Origin: Massospora cicadina
Taxonomy: Eukaryota > Entomophthoromycota > Entomophthoromycetes > Entomophthorales > Entomophthoraceae
Assembly (NCBI GenBank): GCA_022478985.1
Contig: JAKSZP010002714.1
Coordinates: 62,001 to 126,000, forward strand
Direction of reading: 5' to 3'
DNA: 64,000 nucleotides
This document shows, in pieces, positions 1-11,069 of the stretch. Positions within the stretch are counted from its first letter, which is position 1, and each line of letters opens with the position of its first letter. The translations under genes were made by a program, and so were the position numbers. The notes beneath the pieces are model-generated. The model saw only the letters and a program-made list of their open reading frames with translations. It searched no databases and had not been told where the DNA came from.

Positions 1-221
1 CTCCCACTGTTTTTGCCAAGAAGGCCAATGGTTCTTTTTGTACCTTTGAGGATTATGGACACCTGAAGAAAATCACAGTTCATGACCCCTACCCTTTGCC
101 CCTGGTGCAAACTATCAGGCAAGCAATCACTAAATCTCATGTGTTCTCTATGCTCAACCTTATTAATGCCTTTAACCAACTTCAGGCGATGGAAGGTCAG
201 GAATGGCTTACCACTATCTTA
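1..221 (+). pseudogene. C1 reverse transcriptase, N-terminal part
   Basis: The translation reads as the first third of a Ty3-type RT: a VFAKKANGSF strand, then the HDPYPLPL motif, then FSMLNLINAFNQL, where the family normally has F-x-LDL-x-x-A with the first catalytic Asp. Here that Asp reads as Asn (LNLINAF), so the active site appears damaged. The frame is open from base 1 to the insertion at 222 and resumes after 2145. The start lies outside the window. Confidence 0.8.
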
Positions 222-238
222 TTTTTTTATTTAACAAA

Positions 239-267
239 GGTAAGCTGACCTGGGGATGGACATTACC
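239..267 (-). promoter_or_regulatory. Conserved 29-nt 3' hairpin of ORP-1
   Basis: On the minus strand it starts GGTAA and ends TTACC, giving a perfect 5-bp stem around a 19-nt loop that contains CCATCCCCAGGTCAGC. It sits just upstream of the A-rich tail. The same 29-nt element occurs at the 3' ends of the LINE A and B copies and ORP-3, with compensatory stem changes. Likely role by analogy with tail-recognising LINEs: binding site for the LINE RT. Confidence 0.75.
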
Positions 268-845
268 AAACTAAATTTAAAATTATTATAAAAAATTAAT
301 GATTCAAACAAAGCTCCCAAAATTGACGGATCAATTAAATCATACCTGACAAATATCCAACCAGGTGGGTAGCGAATACTGCTATCCCTCCATGGTGGAT
401 GGGGAGGGGGATCAGGGGGCTCGTCTTCAGCTTCATCCATCTCATTCCAGAGTAGGGTGCGTGTTAATGCAGAGAGTAGGGGTGTGGGGGCATCGGCTTT
501 ATGAGGTTAAATATCCCCTGATGACTGAAACTTCCAAATAGTTGTTAGCCATCATAATGCCAATGATATATTTGGCCAAAGCATCTTCAGCTTTGAGGCG
601 GGCGTCTAGGAATTTAACAAACGTAGCAATGTTGGTTCAGGATATTTTTGCTTTCATATTCCTTGCTACTGTTACCACGTTCTGAATGGCTTCAGTGACG
701 TTTTTGTGTAAAATTTTCAAGTTGATCTTACTTTGTGCAGTAAGATCTTTGGGGACAAAGGGAGGTGGAATTCCTCCTGTGAGCGCAGCTACAGATTCGG
801 TGGCAGCTTTGCGGAGCAGATGGCAATCTGGTGTGGCGGCTGCTT

Positions 846-2048
846 CTACTGCAAGCTGGTGGTAGCTGTAGAACGGTTTGGCATTAGGTTGTGGGACATA
901 TTTTTAAGGTGGGAATTTTGCATCCCATTCTGCATTACAGAGCCGCTTGACTTCCAGCGACAGTTCTTTGATGACGTTACCTGATTTGTCAATTTTATCC
1001 AAATACTCTCATGGGTTTTGGTTATATTGGATTGGGGATTCGGCGTATGGTTGAGGATTGGGTGGTTTTCTGGAATTTTCCTGGGATCAAACTGGGGTCC
1101 AATACTGCACTTGATTGGAAGAATCATGCATGGCCCTGGGGGCAAGGTGGATGCTGATTGGTGGCTGCAGGTGCAGCTGCAGCATCAGGCATTGGAGGAG
1201 GGGAAGGTAGTATTGTACCCCATGTCAGAGTTAGCGTGGGGTGGGCGGCGGATTGGTGGGTGTCAGGCAAACTTTTGGCATCAGCGGAAGTTTCTGAGTA
1301 TTGGCATTTGCGTTTCAAGTGGTATAACTCAAAACAGGATGGACAAATCGTCCGTCTGCTCTTGACATGGGCCCAGAACAGATGGTTGGGGGCAGATGGG
1401 ATGGTGGTGTTAGGTGGAATTTCAAAGAAATTTTAATAAATTCAGGGCTTATTGTGGCATACACCTGAGGCCCAGCGAGGCGTGTGGCCCCATTTGGGAC
1501 CACAAATTGTAAGATGGGGTTGGCGCTGTAGGCTGACAAACCTTCCATCAGCTCCTGGTGGAGCACTTTGGGGGGGATGTGGGTGGGCAAACCAGAGAAC
1601 TGGACCACCAAGGTGTTGTCCGTTGGGAGCCAGGTCTGAGTTGTTGGGAGGGGAATATTAGTGGCACCGTTGCCACAGTGGCTGCATCAGCTTCACAGGG
1701 GAAGCCAAGATCAAAGTACCCCTTATAGGGGCGGAAGTCAATAAAACAGGCTGGTGTCATCACCACCTGAGCCATTTTGATAATGGCTTGGTCGTCATAG
1801 GGGAATAATTTCCCATATTTGACCCTAAGGTCAAAATGCATGTTGCTCCGGGGGACCACCAGGGGGCAGCAGGGCACCGCTTGGGTTTGGGCGAGATGGG
1901 CATTGAGATCCTTGGGAGGAACGAATTGTCCCAAGGGTTTGGAATGACTGGGCGAGCCAATCTGAGCGCTTTTTTGTTGGATGGAAAATGGAGGGGGAGT
2001 ATCACTGCTGCCCCACGCTGGGACAGTCAGCGGGGGATCCAATGACAT
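846..2048 (-). pseudogene. ORP-1 ORF1-like protein (RRM-like, CCHC)
   Basis: From the Met at 2048 the protein has a Pro/Ser-rich N-terminus. An RRM-like block follows (YGKLFPYDDQAIIKMAQVV, then IDFRPYKGYFDLGF), then a segment like the LINE ORF1 C-terminal RRM (ILQFVVPNGATRLAGPQVYA). Around 1305-1350 lies a zinc knuckle, C-PS-C-FELY-H-LKRK-C. After a frame change a Pro/Ala-rich linker leads to a coding-like C-terminal stretch, continued toward base 600, that matches the other ORPs. At least three frame changes and a stop after the knuckle show decay. The predicted role is RNA and nucleic-acid binding, as for LINE ORF1. Confidence 0.7.
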
Positions 2049-2145
2049 CAGAGCAAGACTTCAGTGTGCAATTAAGTGTTTGCTTTTAATTTATTGAAAT
2101 AAATTTCTTGGAGAGTTACGTCGAGCAGAGACTACTGCTATCTTA

Positions 2146-3060
2146 ATGAAGAGGGATATTTTCAACCTTAAATAATGCCCTTTGGATTAAAGAATGCACC
2201 AGCCACATTTCAAAGAATGATTGATAGTGTGCTGGGTGATCTCTAATTTACTTGCGCAGTTGAATACATTGATGATACTTTGGTTCACTCCCTAACTCCC
2301 AAACAACACTCAAAGAACTTGGAAGTGGTAGTGGCTGCCCTGCACAAGGCGGTCCTGTTTGTCAAGCCTTCAAAATGCAAGTTTTAAAGGGAGGAGGTTC
2401 CTTTTTGGAAATTTTGTCTTAAAAAATGGATATGCTATTCCCCCCAACAAGTTGGACACCTTCTGCAAATGGACAACTCTAACAACCCAAAAACAATTTA
2501 GAAGCTTTTTGGGCACTAATATTTTTCTGAAGAAAGTTTACTCAGCCCTTTCCCAGTTAGCAGCTCCACTTCACCCACTCATGGGTAAGAATGTCCCTTT
2601 GATTGGACACCCAAGTGCCAGAAGGCATTTGAGTCAATTAAAGAGGTGTTTTTATAATCCCCATCCTAAAGCATGCAGATCCCTACAAACCCTATAATGT
2701 TACATGTGATTTCTCATCTGTTGCAGTTGGGGCCGTCCTGCTTCAGGAGCATGATGGTTTAAAACATCCGGCCACTGACTTTTCCCACAAGTTCTCCTCT
2801 ACTGAACAATATTGGGTCATCTATGATAAGGAGTTGGAAGCCCTAGCAGAGCTTTGACTCATTGGCGGTATCTGTTACAAGGCGCTCAGCATGAGTTAAT
2901 GATGCGTACAGATTACTAAGTCCTTCTGTATTTTCATAAACCACAGAAGTTGACACATAGGCAAGCTTGCACCTACCAGAGTTTGTGTAGTTTCAAATGC
3001 AAATATGAGTTCATGAAAGGCGCGTTAAACGTGCTTCCTAATTTCCTCAGTCAAAGCCCT
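2146..3060 (+). pseudogene. C1 reverse transcriptase C-terminus and RNase H
   Basis: RT resumes with EEGYFQP, the MPFGLKNAPATFQRM motif and the active-site strand EYIDDTLVHS, so the YxDD box is intact. An in-frame stop lies just before MPFGL. The thumb and connection follow in shifted frames. RNase H shows the first Asp in VTCDFSSVAVGAVL and the Glu in DKELEAL; the third (TDH) region is disrupted. The tail GALNVLPNFLSQSPAHC matches the usual N-x-x-AD-x-LSR end with the Ala-Asp lost. The function would be cDNA synthesis and template degradation; this copy cannot do it. Confidence 0.8.
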
Positions 3061-3065
3061 GCTCA

Positions 3066-4700
3066 TTGCCTTTAAATGCAGATGAAGCATATCTGGTCAC
3101 CATAATTACTACCACCCAAATATTATCCATTGTACCTCCCGTGGTCTCATCAGTGGACTTAGCTCCTGATGCGCCTCTTATTTCATGGGTTTTAGCAGCT
3201 CAAATGACCTGTCCCAAAGGAGTGGATCTATTGGAACAATTGTCCCTTCTAGCTCAAAAACATTCCCTATTTTTCTGGGTGGAGGGTCTTATTCATTTCT
3301 GGTCGTGGGTGTGGGTTCCTCCTCTTTTTAGAGCTGAAGTGTTTTGGGCTCATCATGACCCCCCACAATCAATCACCTGAGTAATAAGATATGTATAAAA
3401 TTCGATTAAGCGGACTTATAATTGGACAGGATTATCAAAAGAAGTACCAGCCTGGATCTCCAATTGTGTTACCTGCGCAGAGGCCAAGCCATATTGATTG
3501 GGAAGAAATGGTCTACTTCACCCTTTACAACAGGCGGAGGGTCCATGGACATTGGTGTTCATGTATTTTATTGTCAAACTTCCCTGTTCTAGCAGATTTA
3601 CTGCAGTAATGGTAGTGGATGATCAATTTACAAAATTTGCCCTATTTATTTCATGTTCATCCATGCTTTCTTCAGAAGAAAGTGCCCATCTCTTCATGCA
3701 CCATGTGTTTTCTATGTTTGGTCTCCCACAGGTGATTATCAGCGAACGTGGTCCCCAGTTTACAGAGCAGTTCTGGAATAAACTTTTATCCATTTTAAAA
3801 ATTACATTCTCTCATTCCACTGCATATCATCCCCAGTCTGATGAACAGACCGAGCAGGTTAATAATATCTTGGAACAGTACTTGCGCTGCTATGCTGCAG
3901 CCATGCAGGATACATGGCCAATAACCTTCCTCTCGCTCAATTTGCTTACAACTATGGAACGCATGCCTCTACAGGGTTTTCCCCTATGAAGCAACTTTAT
4001 GGTATAACCCCTCGTTAAGGTTGGTCCTTGTCTATGTACAGAGGTCCCAGCTGCTGCGGATTATGCAGAGCACATTTGGTCTAATCAGTTCTTGGTGCAG
4101 GAGCATCTCACCAAGGCTATCAGTGACTATAAGCGCTTTGCAGATCGAAAGTGGCTTCCTGGCCATGACATTGTGGTGGATAAATAATTCATGCTCAATA
4201 TGCATCATTTGAGGATGCGGGTACCCTCCCAGAAGTTTTTGAGCAAGCGTTAAGATCCCCACTTGGTGGAGGAGGATTTGGGTAATGGTGCTTTCCAGTT
4301 AAAGTTGCCATCTCACTGGAAACAACATCCAGTCTTCCACATATCTCAGCTGTCCTTGTTTAAGGGGACTATCCCCTTAGATCCTGAGCCAATAGTGATT
4401 AGGATGCAGATGAGGCTGAAGTGGCGAGCATTTTATCATCCTGCAAATCTCGGAGGTCAATTCAATATCTCGTCACTTGGTTTGGTTATCCAGCCTATGA
4501 GAACAGCTGGGTCAAGGTCCAGGATTACATGAACTGCATGGTACTGGCTGAGGCGTTTCATGTGTTCCATCCCGATGCTCCCTGTCCCCCCAAAAATGTT
4601 GCAATGTTAATAGCGATCAAGTTACCCAAGGCTCACAAAAATTTAGCTCTCATGAAGTTTTCTGGCGGTGGCGCCCCTCCTCTGGCAAAAAGAAAGGGTA
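3066..4700 (+). pseudogene. C1 integrase with C-terminal chromodomain
   Basis: The N-terminal zinc region is degraded (VPPLFRAEVFWAHHDP, then a CVTCAEAKP remnant). The DDE core is in frame from 3498 (FTKFALFISC, GLPQVIISERGPQF, HPQSDEQTEQVN). The first catalytic Asp is Tyr (FMYFIVKLP) and the second is Glu (SERG for SDRG); the Glu is kept. The tail has the HPVFHISQL block and a chromodomain at about 4420-4590 (RSIQYLVTWFGYP, ENSWVK, FHVFHPDAP). Chromodomains of this class direct integration to chromatin marks. Frame changes occur near 3990 and 4430. Confidence 0.85.
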
Positions 4701-4701
4701 A

Positions 4702-5654
4702 TGTAAGTCCATGAGAACGTCCCCTCTGAATGGACTGGGCGAGATTCCCATTTCCTGATAAAAAAGGTCTGAAGAGGGCAGCTGTACCCCTCGTCACCCA
4801 GAGAGACCTCGCCCATGTGGTAGACGAGTGCTGAATAACAGTGCTCCCTCTGAAGATTCCTCCCCATTTCCCGCACTTGCCTCTGCCAAATTAGTTTGCC
4901 AAATCAAAGAAATATGCACAGAAATCATTGGTAACCATCATCCCCACGATCTGGAGAGACTTTATAAAACTGATGGCACCAAATCCTCAGAAATGTAGCT
5001 GAAATGTTCAAAATCTATGGGAATAAAGCTCAATGGGTGAGAAACTAATAATCCAAAGGGGACAAGTAATGAATTCTTTGTCAAAATTGCAAATGTCATC
5101 AAGCCACTATGAAATATGGTTGCCAATGCCAAGCTTTACTCAAAATTGTCAGGGACAATCCCCAATGGGCAGGTATCACCATCGATTATTGTTGCCAATA
5201 GTTTGAAACCCCCATTTCAGAAATTGGAATTTGGTGTCTAATGGTACCCATTTGGCCAAATGAACGCTCCAGCGGCCAAAACACGGCCAGTTGGGCATCC
5301 CAAACCTGTTTCTGACCCTTTTGGACTGCCCCTATGTGTGGTGGCCCTGGAGGATTCCTGTTGCCCGTCAGGTCAGACACTGTCACGCTAACTGATGTAA
5401 ATGTAGTAAAGCCTTGGGTTAGGTATGGGTGGATGAACCATTAGCAACTCAGCCTGCCACCAATTCCTTTGATGTCAGTTCATATTAGAATCATTTCCTC
5501 CCTCCCTCAACAGTACGCTGGTTTAGGTCATAATTTGAGGGCCCCAATCCCATTGCTTTGATAAGATGTCCCAAATTGAACACTATCTAATCATCTGCGT
5601 TGCACTGAGAAAATTGTTGGTCAATATCTCAATTTTTACCATCTAGTACTAAAA
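4702..5654 (+). repeat. C1 3' LTR (left portion)
   Basis: It begins TGTAAGTCC directly after a purine tract (AAAAAGAAAGGG, 4687-4698) that follows the chromodomain frame, as expected for a 3' LTR. A diverged copy starting TGTAAGTTCC lies at 62643, and the two can be followed for roughly 900 bp (shared GTACCCCTC, GTTGGGCATCCCAAACCTGTT, ACTCAGCCTGCC, CACTGAGAAAAT). An LTR of 1 kb or more is long for this group. No gene is seen; a 66-codon minus-strand frame at 5186-5386 is matched in part in the other copy but has no family I know. Confidence 0.7.
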
Positions 5655-5778
5655 AAATATCTCAATTTTTACTTTCAATAAAATTCCCCTCTGTTACCCA
5701 AATTTATCTATTTCACTTCAATTCTTTCTGCCAAAATCCCAATGGCACTAACATGGTGGCCCGTCAGCCTTACATTGG

Positions 5779-7260
5779 ATGGGCTATACCAGTTTTGATG
5801 GGCACAATTGCTCCCACAGTAGTCAACTGGATCCATCGTGCAAGAAATTTTCTGGGAATTTAATCCAATTATTAAAGCTATCTGCTTCCAGGATATCAGA
5901 ATCCTTTGGCCTCACATATCTCATCTTCAAGCAAGGATCCGCCCCATTGACTCTTCTTTGATGATGACCACTTCCATTTGGAATCCTGAAGCAGTTAATC
6001 CAGTAGTGCAACACCTGAAGCAAGGCCAGCAGGGTCTGGGGTTGCATCTTTTTGGTTCAATGCCAGTTTTCTTTTCACGCTCACTGCACATCAACGAGCC
6101 ATTGTTGCCAAGTTTCCTGCACCATACAACGTTATTCAATTGGCAATTCCACTGGCATTCTGGCTTTCTTTTGAGTTCTTTTGCATTCTGACTGGCAGTC
6201 CAGTCTAAACTTCTAATTCTTTTTCTGACAGGCACCTGCGAATTCCTTTTAGAGCTCAGGTGGATAATGATCACCAAATTTTTCCCCTCTACTTCAAACT
6301 CATCCATTACAAAGAATCCTGCCCCAAGCCACTTCCTCTGGTGTGGCCTCTGAGCCATATTCAGCGGATTCTGATTGGGGCATTTTGTTGCCCCCTCCCG
6401 CTCAACGTTCTCATTCAATGGGCCAGACTTAGAAACCAGCACTCATTAAACTACCCACATTATTCCACCCAATTTCACCCATGCCAATCAGAACAAGGCC
6501 TGGACCACCATTACCACCCAAGCGGCCTATTTGACTCTTACCCACCCAAAATCTCCATCCACTATTTGTGTGAACCAAGATAAATGGGACTTATGGGCCG
6601 GGATTGTTGAATCAGGTAACATTGTCAAAAATGATGACTCTGGTGAACCTCTCAGCCCTCTCAATAGTGTTTAGGCCAAATTTCACAATTATGATTTCAA
6701 AAAGTCCCCATCCCTAAGCAATTCACTCCTAAACTCAATGCCATACTATACCAAAGTGACCAACAGCTCGCCAAAGCAGAGGTGGCCTCACCCTATTGCC
6801 TAAAACTACACAAAGCGGTTGCCTAATCCATATCTCAATTCCATAAAGGGCTGACCACACTTACCTTCCCCCTGATTTCCCCAAAGCAGTATGAGGCGAA
6901 ATCACCAATTTTCTTAATGAAGCTGAAGCCGCCGTTGTACATGTGGTGACCCTAGAAGATTTTGATCCATCTTCTATAATCACCTGACAAAGTATCACCA
7001 ATTTTTCTCAACTTCCTGAAGCCCACATTCAAGCTGAACACCACTTAGTGGAATCTGCTGAAGCTGTCGACCAAGCTGATCTTAAGGATAGTAACTAATT
7101 TTTTTCCACATCCACCCCCACCACGTGATGCCCTCACGCCCTGGCTCTCCACTTTTTTCCGTTTCTACAATCTCAGTGATGCTGCCCAGAAGAATATGTC
7201 TGTAGAAGAGCTGGCTGACTTCTCCAGACTCTCTACCATGGTGGGTTAGCGATATTCTGC
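5779..7260 (+). pseudogene. ORP-3 ORF1-like remnant
   Basis: The best-matched part is C-terminal: NQDKWDLWAGIVESGNIVKN (about 6570-6630) parallels NQNPWEYLDKIDKSGNVIKE in ORP-1. QLAKAEVASPYCLKLHKAVA (about 6760-6820) parallels QLAVEAAATPDCHLLRKAAT in ORP-1 and KMAVEAAAAPANTLL in ORP-2. The upstream half (5779-6500) is only weakly alignable to the RRM-like part and I could not find its zinc knuckle. Many stops and shifts are present. This C-terminal domain is common to the three ORPs and I do not recognise it as a known family. Confidence 0.5.
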
Positions 7261-7328
7261 TCCTCACTAGGTTAAAATTTTTTTGGTTTTTTTGGTTTTT
7301 GGTTTTTTTTTAATTTAATTTATTGTGG

Positions 7329-7357
7329 GGAAGGCCAACCATGGGACGGACACTTCC
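7329..7357 (-). promoter_or_regulatory. 29-nt 3' hairpin of LINE B1
   Basis: On the minus strand it starts GGAAG and ends CTTCC. Compared with family A (GGTAA/TTACC), stem positions 3/27 and 5/25 have changed on both sides so that pairing is kept. An ACAATAAA tail follows. Confidence 0.8.
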
Positions 7358-7429
7358 AAATTTGACCTGAAAGAGACAAAACTTAGTAACAGGGAAGGCA
7401 CCCCAGAGAAGCGATGCTATCTCTTGTTG

Positions 7430-10400
7430 CCAGCGAGAACGCCACTTATGGGGAGGGGAGGAACGTGTGAAGGGGCCGTAGCCACAATTGAACACGTGTG
7501 GAGGAAGGGGTCTAATTTGATGAACCAAACTGGGAACCAGGAGGAGACCAGCTGTTGGCGACGCGGTGGGAGGTATCCAAACATCCACGCTTAATAGTGA
7601 TCCACCAAATGAGACCAGAATCTGTGGATAGCTTCCGGGAGGGTGGGAGTGGAGCCTGCGATGGCATCCAAAAAAATCGTGTGGATAGTCCACATGGCGA
7701 TTGCAACCACCAGAGCATGGAGGGAAGGTGGAAGAGAGGGGTCCATTGATAGAGCAAACATATCTCTTGACAGACTGAAGGGATGTGTTTGATCCTGGCC
7801 CAGCAGACGTTGAAATTCGCGCCATATCACTTTAGAGGTAGGACACTTCTCCAGGCGGTGGAACAGCGTTCCATACTGGCCACACAAGACGCAGGATGAG
7901 TGTAAAGCGTTATAGCGCTCAGCCGTATGGTACACCCACCTCAGGCAGCGCCACACATGGGAGCGGATTTGAGGCTGCAACAGAGGATGGTGTGCGTATT
8001 TCCAGATAGTTTTTTGGGTCTCAATGGAGTAAGGGATGTCCATCATGTTCAGGTAGTCCACCCTGGATAGGACATGGGGCCGTGTGGGGATCACGCCATC
8101 TTGGATGGGTAGCCCCTGTACCTCTTGTGTGAACTGAGGAGAGGGGCGGCCTTTCTGGGCTGTATGTCCGCTAATAAGGATTCTCCACTCAGCGCTCCGC
8201 ATGGAGAGGAGGATTCGTTTGAAGTGGGGTTTAGTACCGTGAGGACCTGTGGCCGATGGGTGTGAAGCCAGGTTTCATCAGGGAGTGAGGGTTCGATGGA
8301 TTGTTGAGGCCCAAGTCGCGGGAGAAGTTGGAGCAGGCCGCGTGGGACCAGTGTTGGGAGGGGAGCGTAGGGGCGGTAACAGCCGCAATCCAGGTACCCA
8401 TGATCTTGGCAGCATGGGCTCTGAAGTCAAGCAGGCCCATGTCACTGTGATGATGAGGGCCAAACATGGCCTCTAGCCATACTGGTGGAGGGCGGCCTGA
8501 CCAAAGCCATCCTTGCAGCAGGGCATACAAGGATTTGAAGAAGCTTGGGGAGAAGGGGATGGCGTGGGCTCCGAACCAGACTTTGTTGAGGAGCGTAGAG
8601 TTGGCTAAAACAACCCTGCCAGTAAGAGAAGTAGGGTGGGCTCTGAGGGAGGCGATGCGCTTTGTCACATTGTCTATAATATGACTCTCCATTACTGCTG
8701 ATGCATACCCGCCTGCCTCCACCCACACGCCCAGATGGCGGACTGGCCCTATGGTAGGGCGTGGCATGAAGGGGAGGACCAGTGGGGCGGTGTGGGGTGA
8801 GCTGGGAGGGCGAGCACGTGTGCAAGCAGATGGGCCGGGCTGGGCACTGGTTGCTGGGGCCCAGCAGTTTTAGGACCGACCATAGAGGATGATTTCAGTT
8901 TTGGAAGCGTTCAGTGCAGCATTACTTACCCGGGAATACTCCTGAATGAGAGCTTCAAGTTCGCGTACATCTTTATTATTATACACCCCAACCACACAGT
9001 TGTCTGCAAACGCCATCATTTTGACTGGGGCTTGTCCTGGAACATGAACCCCATTGAGTTGGGCATTCCTGTTTCGAAGTAGTGGGTCAAGGCTGAAGTT
9101 GTATAAGAGTGGGCTAAGGGGGTCCCCTTGTTGCAAGCCCCTTTGAGGGCGGACTACTTCTGTTAGGAAGTCAGGGCCACGTATTGCCATTGTTGCAGAT
9201 TCCGTGAGCAGCATCGCCCAGTTGATGAAGCGAGGGAGTAAGCGGAATTGATGGAGGCAGGCCCTGAGGTATTCCCAGTTTCCTCTATCATAGGCCTTCT
9301 GCTGGTTTAAAAATATAAGTGCTTCAGAAGCCGTGGACTGACAAGCGTTAGTCACAGAGTGCGCATTGTCCCAAATTGACCTTCTGTGTATGAAATTGAA
9401 TTGTTCTGGGGAGATGGTGACAGATGCTACAATCCCTAAACGGTTAGTCATGAATTTTGCTAAATTTTTTGTATCCGTGTTAGTTAAAGAAATGGGGCAC
9501 CAATTGGCTAAGTCTAGCTTGTCCCCTTTCTTGAAGAGTGTGACGGTGAAGGCCTCTTGTCCTCCTGGCAGGAGGCGCGTTTCCAAAAGGCTCTGGTTAA
9601 GTGAGGCAAGCAGTAGTGGGGATATATACTTGAGTACTTTTTATAGAATTCATATGGAATGCCATCTGGGCCTGGCATTTCCAGTTTGGTGCACCGCGGA
9701 TGGCTGTCCATAATTCATTTGGAGTAATCAAATTCATCATTTCTGGGCGTCGGGAAATGGTGTGGATGTGGGCTCAGTCAAGAAATTCTGCCATTTCGGC
9801 CAGCTGAATTTGGTTTGGCTTGGTATAACTCAGAGTAATACTTCTGTGTTTTGATTGCCACTTCAGCTGGTGTATCCGCGATGTTATCATCCGATCTTTG
9901 CACCTGTGTGCAGGCCACGCTCTGGTGTGGTGCAACATTTTTTTAAAAAAAATATGCGGTGCACTTGTCACCCTTTGTAATGCGTTTGGCCCTGTACTGA
10001 ACACAAACCCAATGTTTGTGTTGCCTTTTGAGCGCGTTGAGGTGAGCAGCTGCCTCCGCCCACTTCTGGCCCCATGCAGGGCTGTATCCTGTAGCTGAGA
10101 TGTTGGACTCCAGGTGTGCCAACTCTGCCAAAGCGCGCGAAATGACAGCCAATGTGGCTTGTGCGCATCTGGAGGAGAGGTGGCGAGAGTGGTGGATGGT
10201 ATCCTCTTTGAAGGTTGCCCATGTGGAGATGGGGTCCGCGCAAAACGGTGCAACAAACTCTTTTGCCAAAGTTGCTGATTCCACCCAAGTGGAAAATCCT
10301 GGCAATGCAAGTTTGGGGGGTGGAGTTTGCACCAATGTGGAGCCTGAGCAGCTGTGACAGGTAGGTGGTAGGTTATCGAGACCAGTCAATTGTTGGAGAA

Positions 10401-11069
10401 TTCCATTTTTATTGTTTTAAAGTGGGGTATCTGGGGTTGGAATTTCGTCAGCGTAAGGATAAGGTCGATGTGGGACATAGACTTTAATTGGCCGTTGTGG
10501 ACGTGGGGGCGCGTCATGTTTTTGAGCAGCAGGGCTCACCGCGGCAGTGCATCCATTAACCCAAGGGTGACCTTTAAAACGTGAAGTTCTATGTGACCCT
10601 GGGGGCATGGGAGGAGGAAGGCCAACGGTCTGCTGGTGTGTTTAGCCAACTGTTCATGTCGCCAACTACAAAAGGGTCTGGGGGTAGTGGGAGGGATTTG
10701 ACCGATGAGAAAAATTCCTGACGCTCTCATGCACAGGTTGGGGCATAGATGTTGATGATTACATGCACCACGTCAGCCCATGAGAAAGTGACAACGAGGA
10801 CTCAGCCATTGAGGAAGTTTTCTAATGATAAAAATTTGAAGAAATTGTTTCTCCAAACTAGCACTCCACATTGCTCTGACTAAAAGGATAGGGATGGGAG
10901 GAGCATGGTTTTCCAAGCCTCCTCGGAACCTCGCAGGCAGTAGGACTCCTGGATGGCCAGGATATCCACAGGTAAATTTTTGTTGTAAAAAACTCAGTTT
11001 CCTAGCCTGGGATGGTGAGGCCTTGAGTCCAGCGATATTCAACGTCCCTAAAGTGAAGGTTTCCCCCAT
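7430..11069 (-). pseudogene. LINE B1 ORF2: endonuclease-reverse transcriptase
   Basis: The start is the ATG at 11069 (MGETFTLGTLNIAGLKA), inside the end of ORF1 in another frame. An APE-like endonuclease comes first (10500-11069), badly broken by shifts. RT follows (about 8870-9590): FTVTLFKKGDKLDLANW, then the finger-palm motif QQGDPLSPLLYNFSLDPL, then FADNCVVGV where the catalytic FADD has become FADN. The C-terminus has CVLCGQYGTLFHRLEKC (CX2CX7HX4C, about 7855-7905), like the L1-type Cys-rich end. The product would nick target DNA and copy the LINE RNA; the FADN change alone should inactivate it. Confidence 0.85.

Larger units (their letters stand above)
222..2130 (-). mobile_element. ORP-1: ORF1-only LINE-like retroposon
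   Basis: An insertion of about 1.9 kb on the minus strand interrupts C1 RT. Flanks carry an imperfect target duplication (209-221 TACCACTATCTTA and 2131-2145 ACTACTGCTATCTTA). The 3' end on the minus strand is A-rich (T-run at 222-228) and is preceded by the 29-nt hairpin also found in LINE families A and B. It encodes an RRM-like plus CCHC protein related to LINE ORF1, followed by a further coding-like stretch, but no endonuclease or RT. Two other copies (5655-12683, 51214-53106) have the same layout and similar length, so this is a discrete element rather than a chance truncation. Confidence 0.8.
1..5654 (+). mobile_element. C1: chromovirus-type Ty3 element, 3' part
   Basis: This is the 3' portion of an LTR retrotransposon running off the left edge. 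Domain order is reverse transcriptase, RNase H, integrase, chromodomain, polypurine tract, LTR, which is the chromovirus order within Ty3-type elements. The RT is split by an ORF1-only retroposon (222-2130). Reading frames shift repeatedly, so the copy is dead. The right limit is uncertain: LTR similarity to a second copy at 62643 fades near 5650, where another retroposon seems to begin. Confidence 0.85.

Noticed and set aside
1018..1436. Plus-strand Gly/Trp-rich frames as genes
   Set aside because: They are opposite-strand shadows of the ORP-1 coding region, whose homologues elsewhere give the minus strand as sense.
5186..5386. A minus-strand gene in the C1 LTR
   Set aside because: Short, no recognised domain, inside an LTR. 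Kept only as a low-interest observation.
7281..7312. T/G-rich tract as a microsatellite or telomere-like repeat
   Set aside because: It is the duplicated target site of LINE B1 plus its tail; the matching copy lies at 12574-12593.
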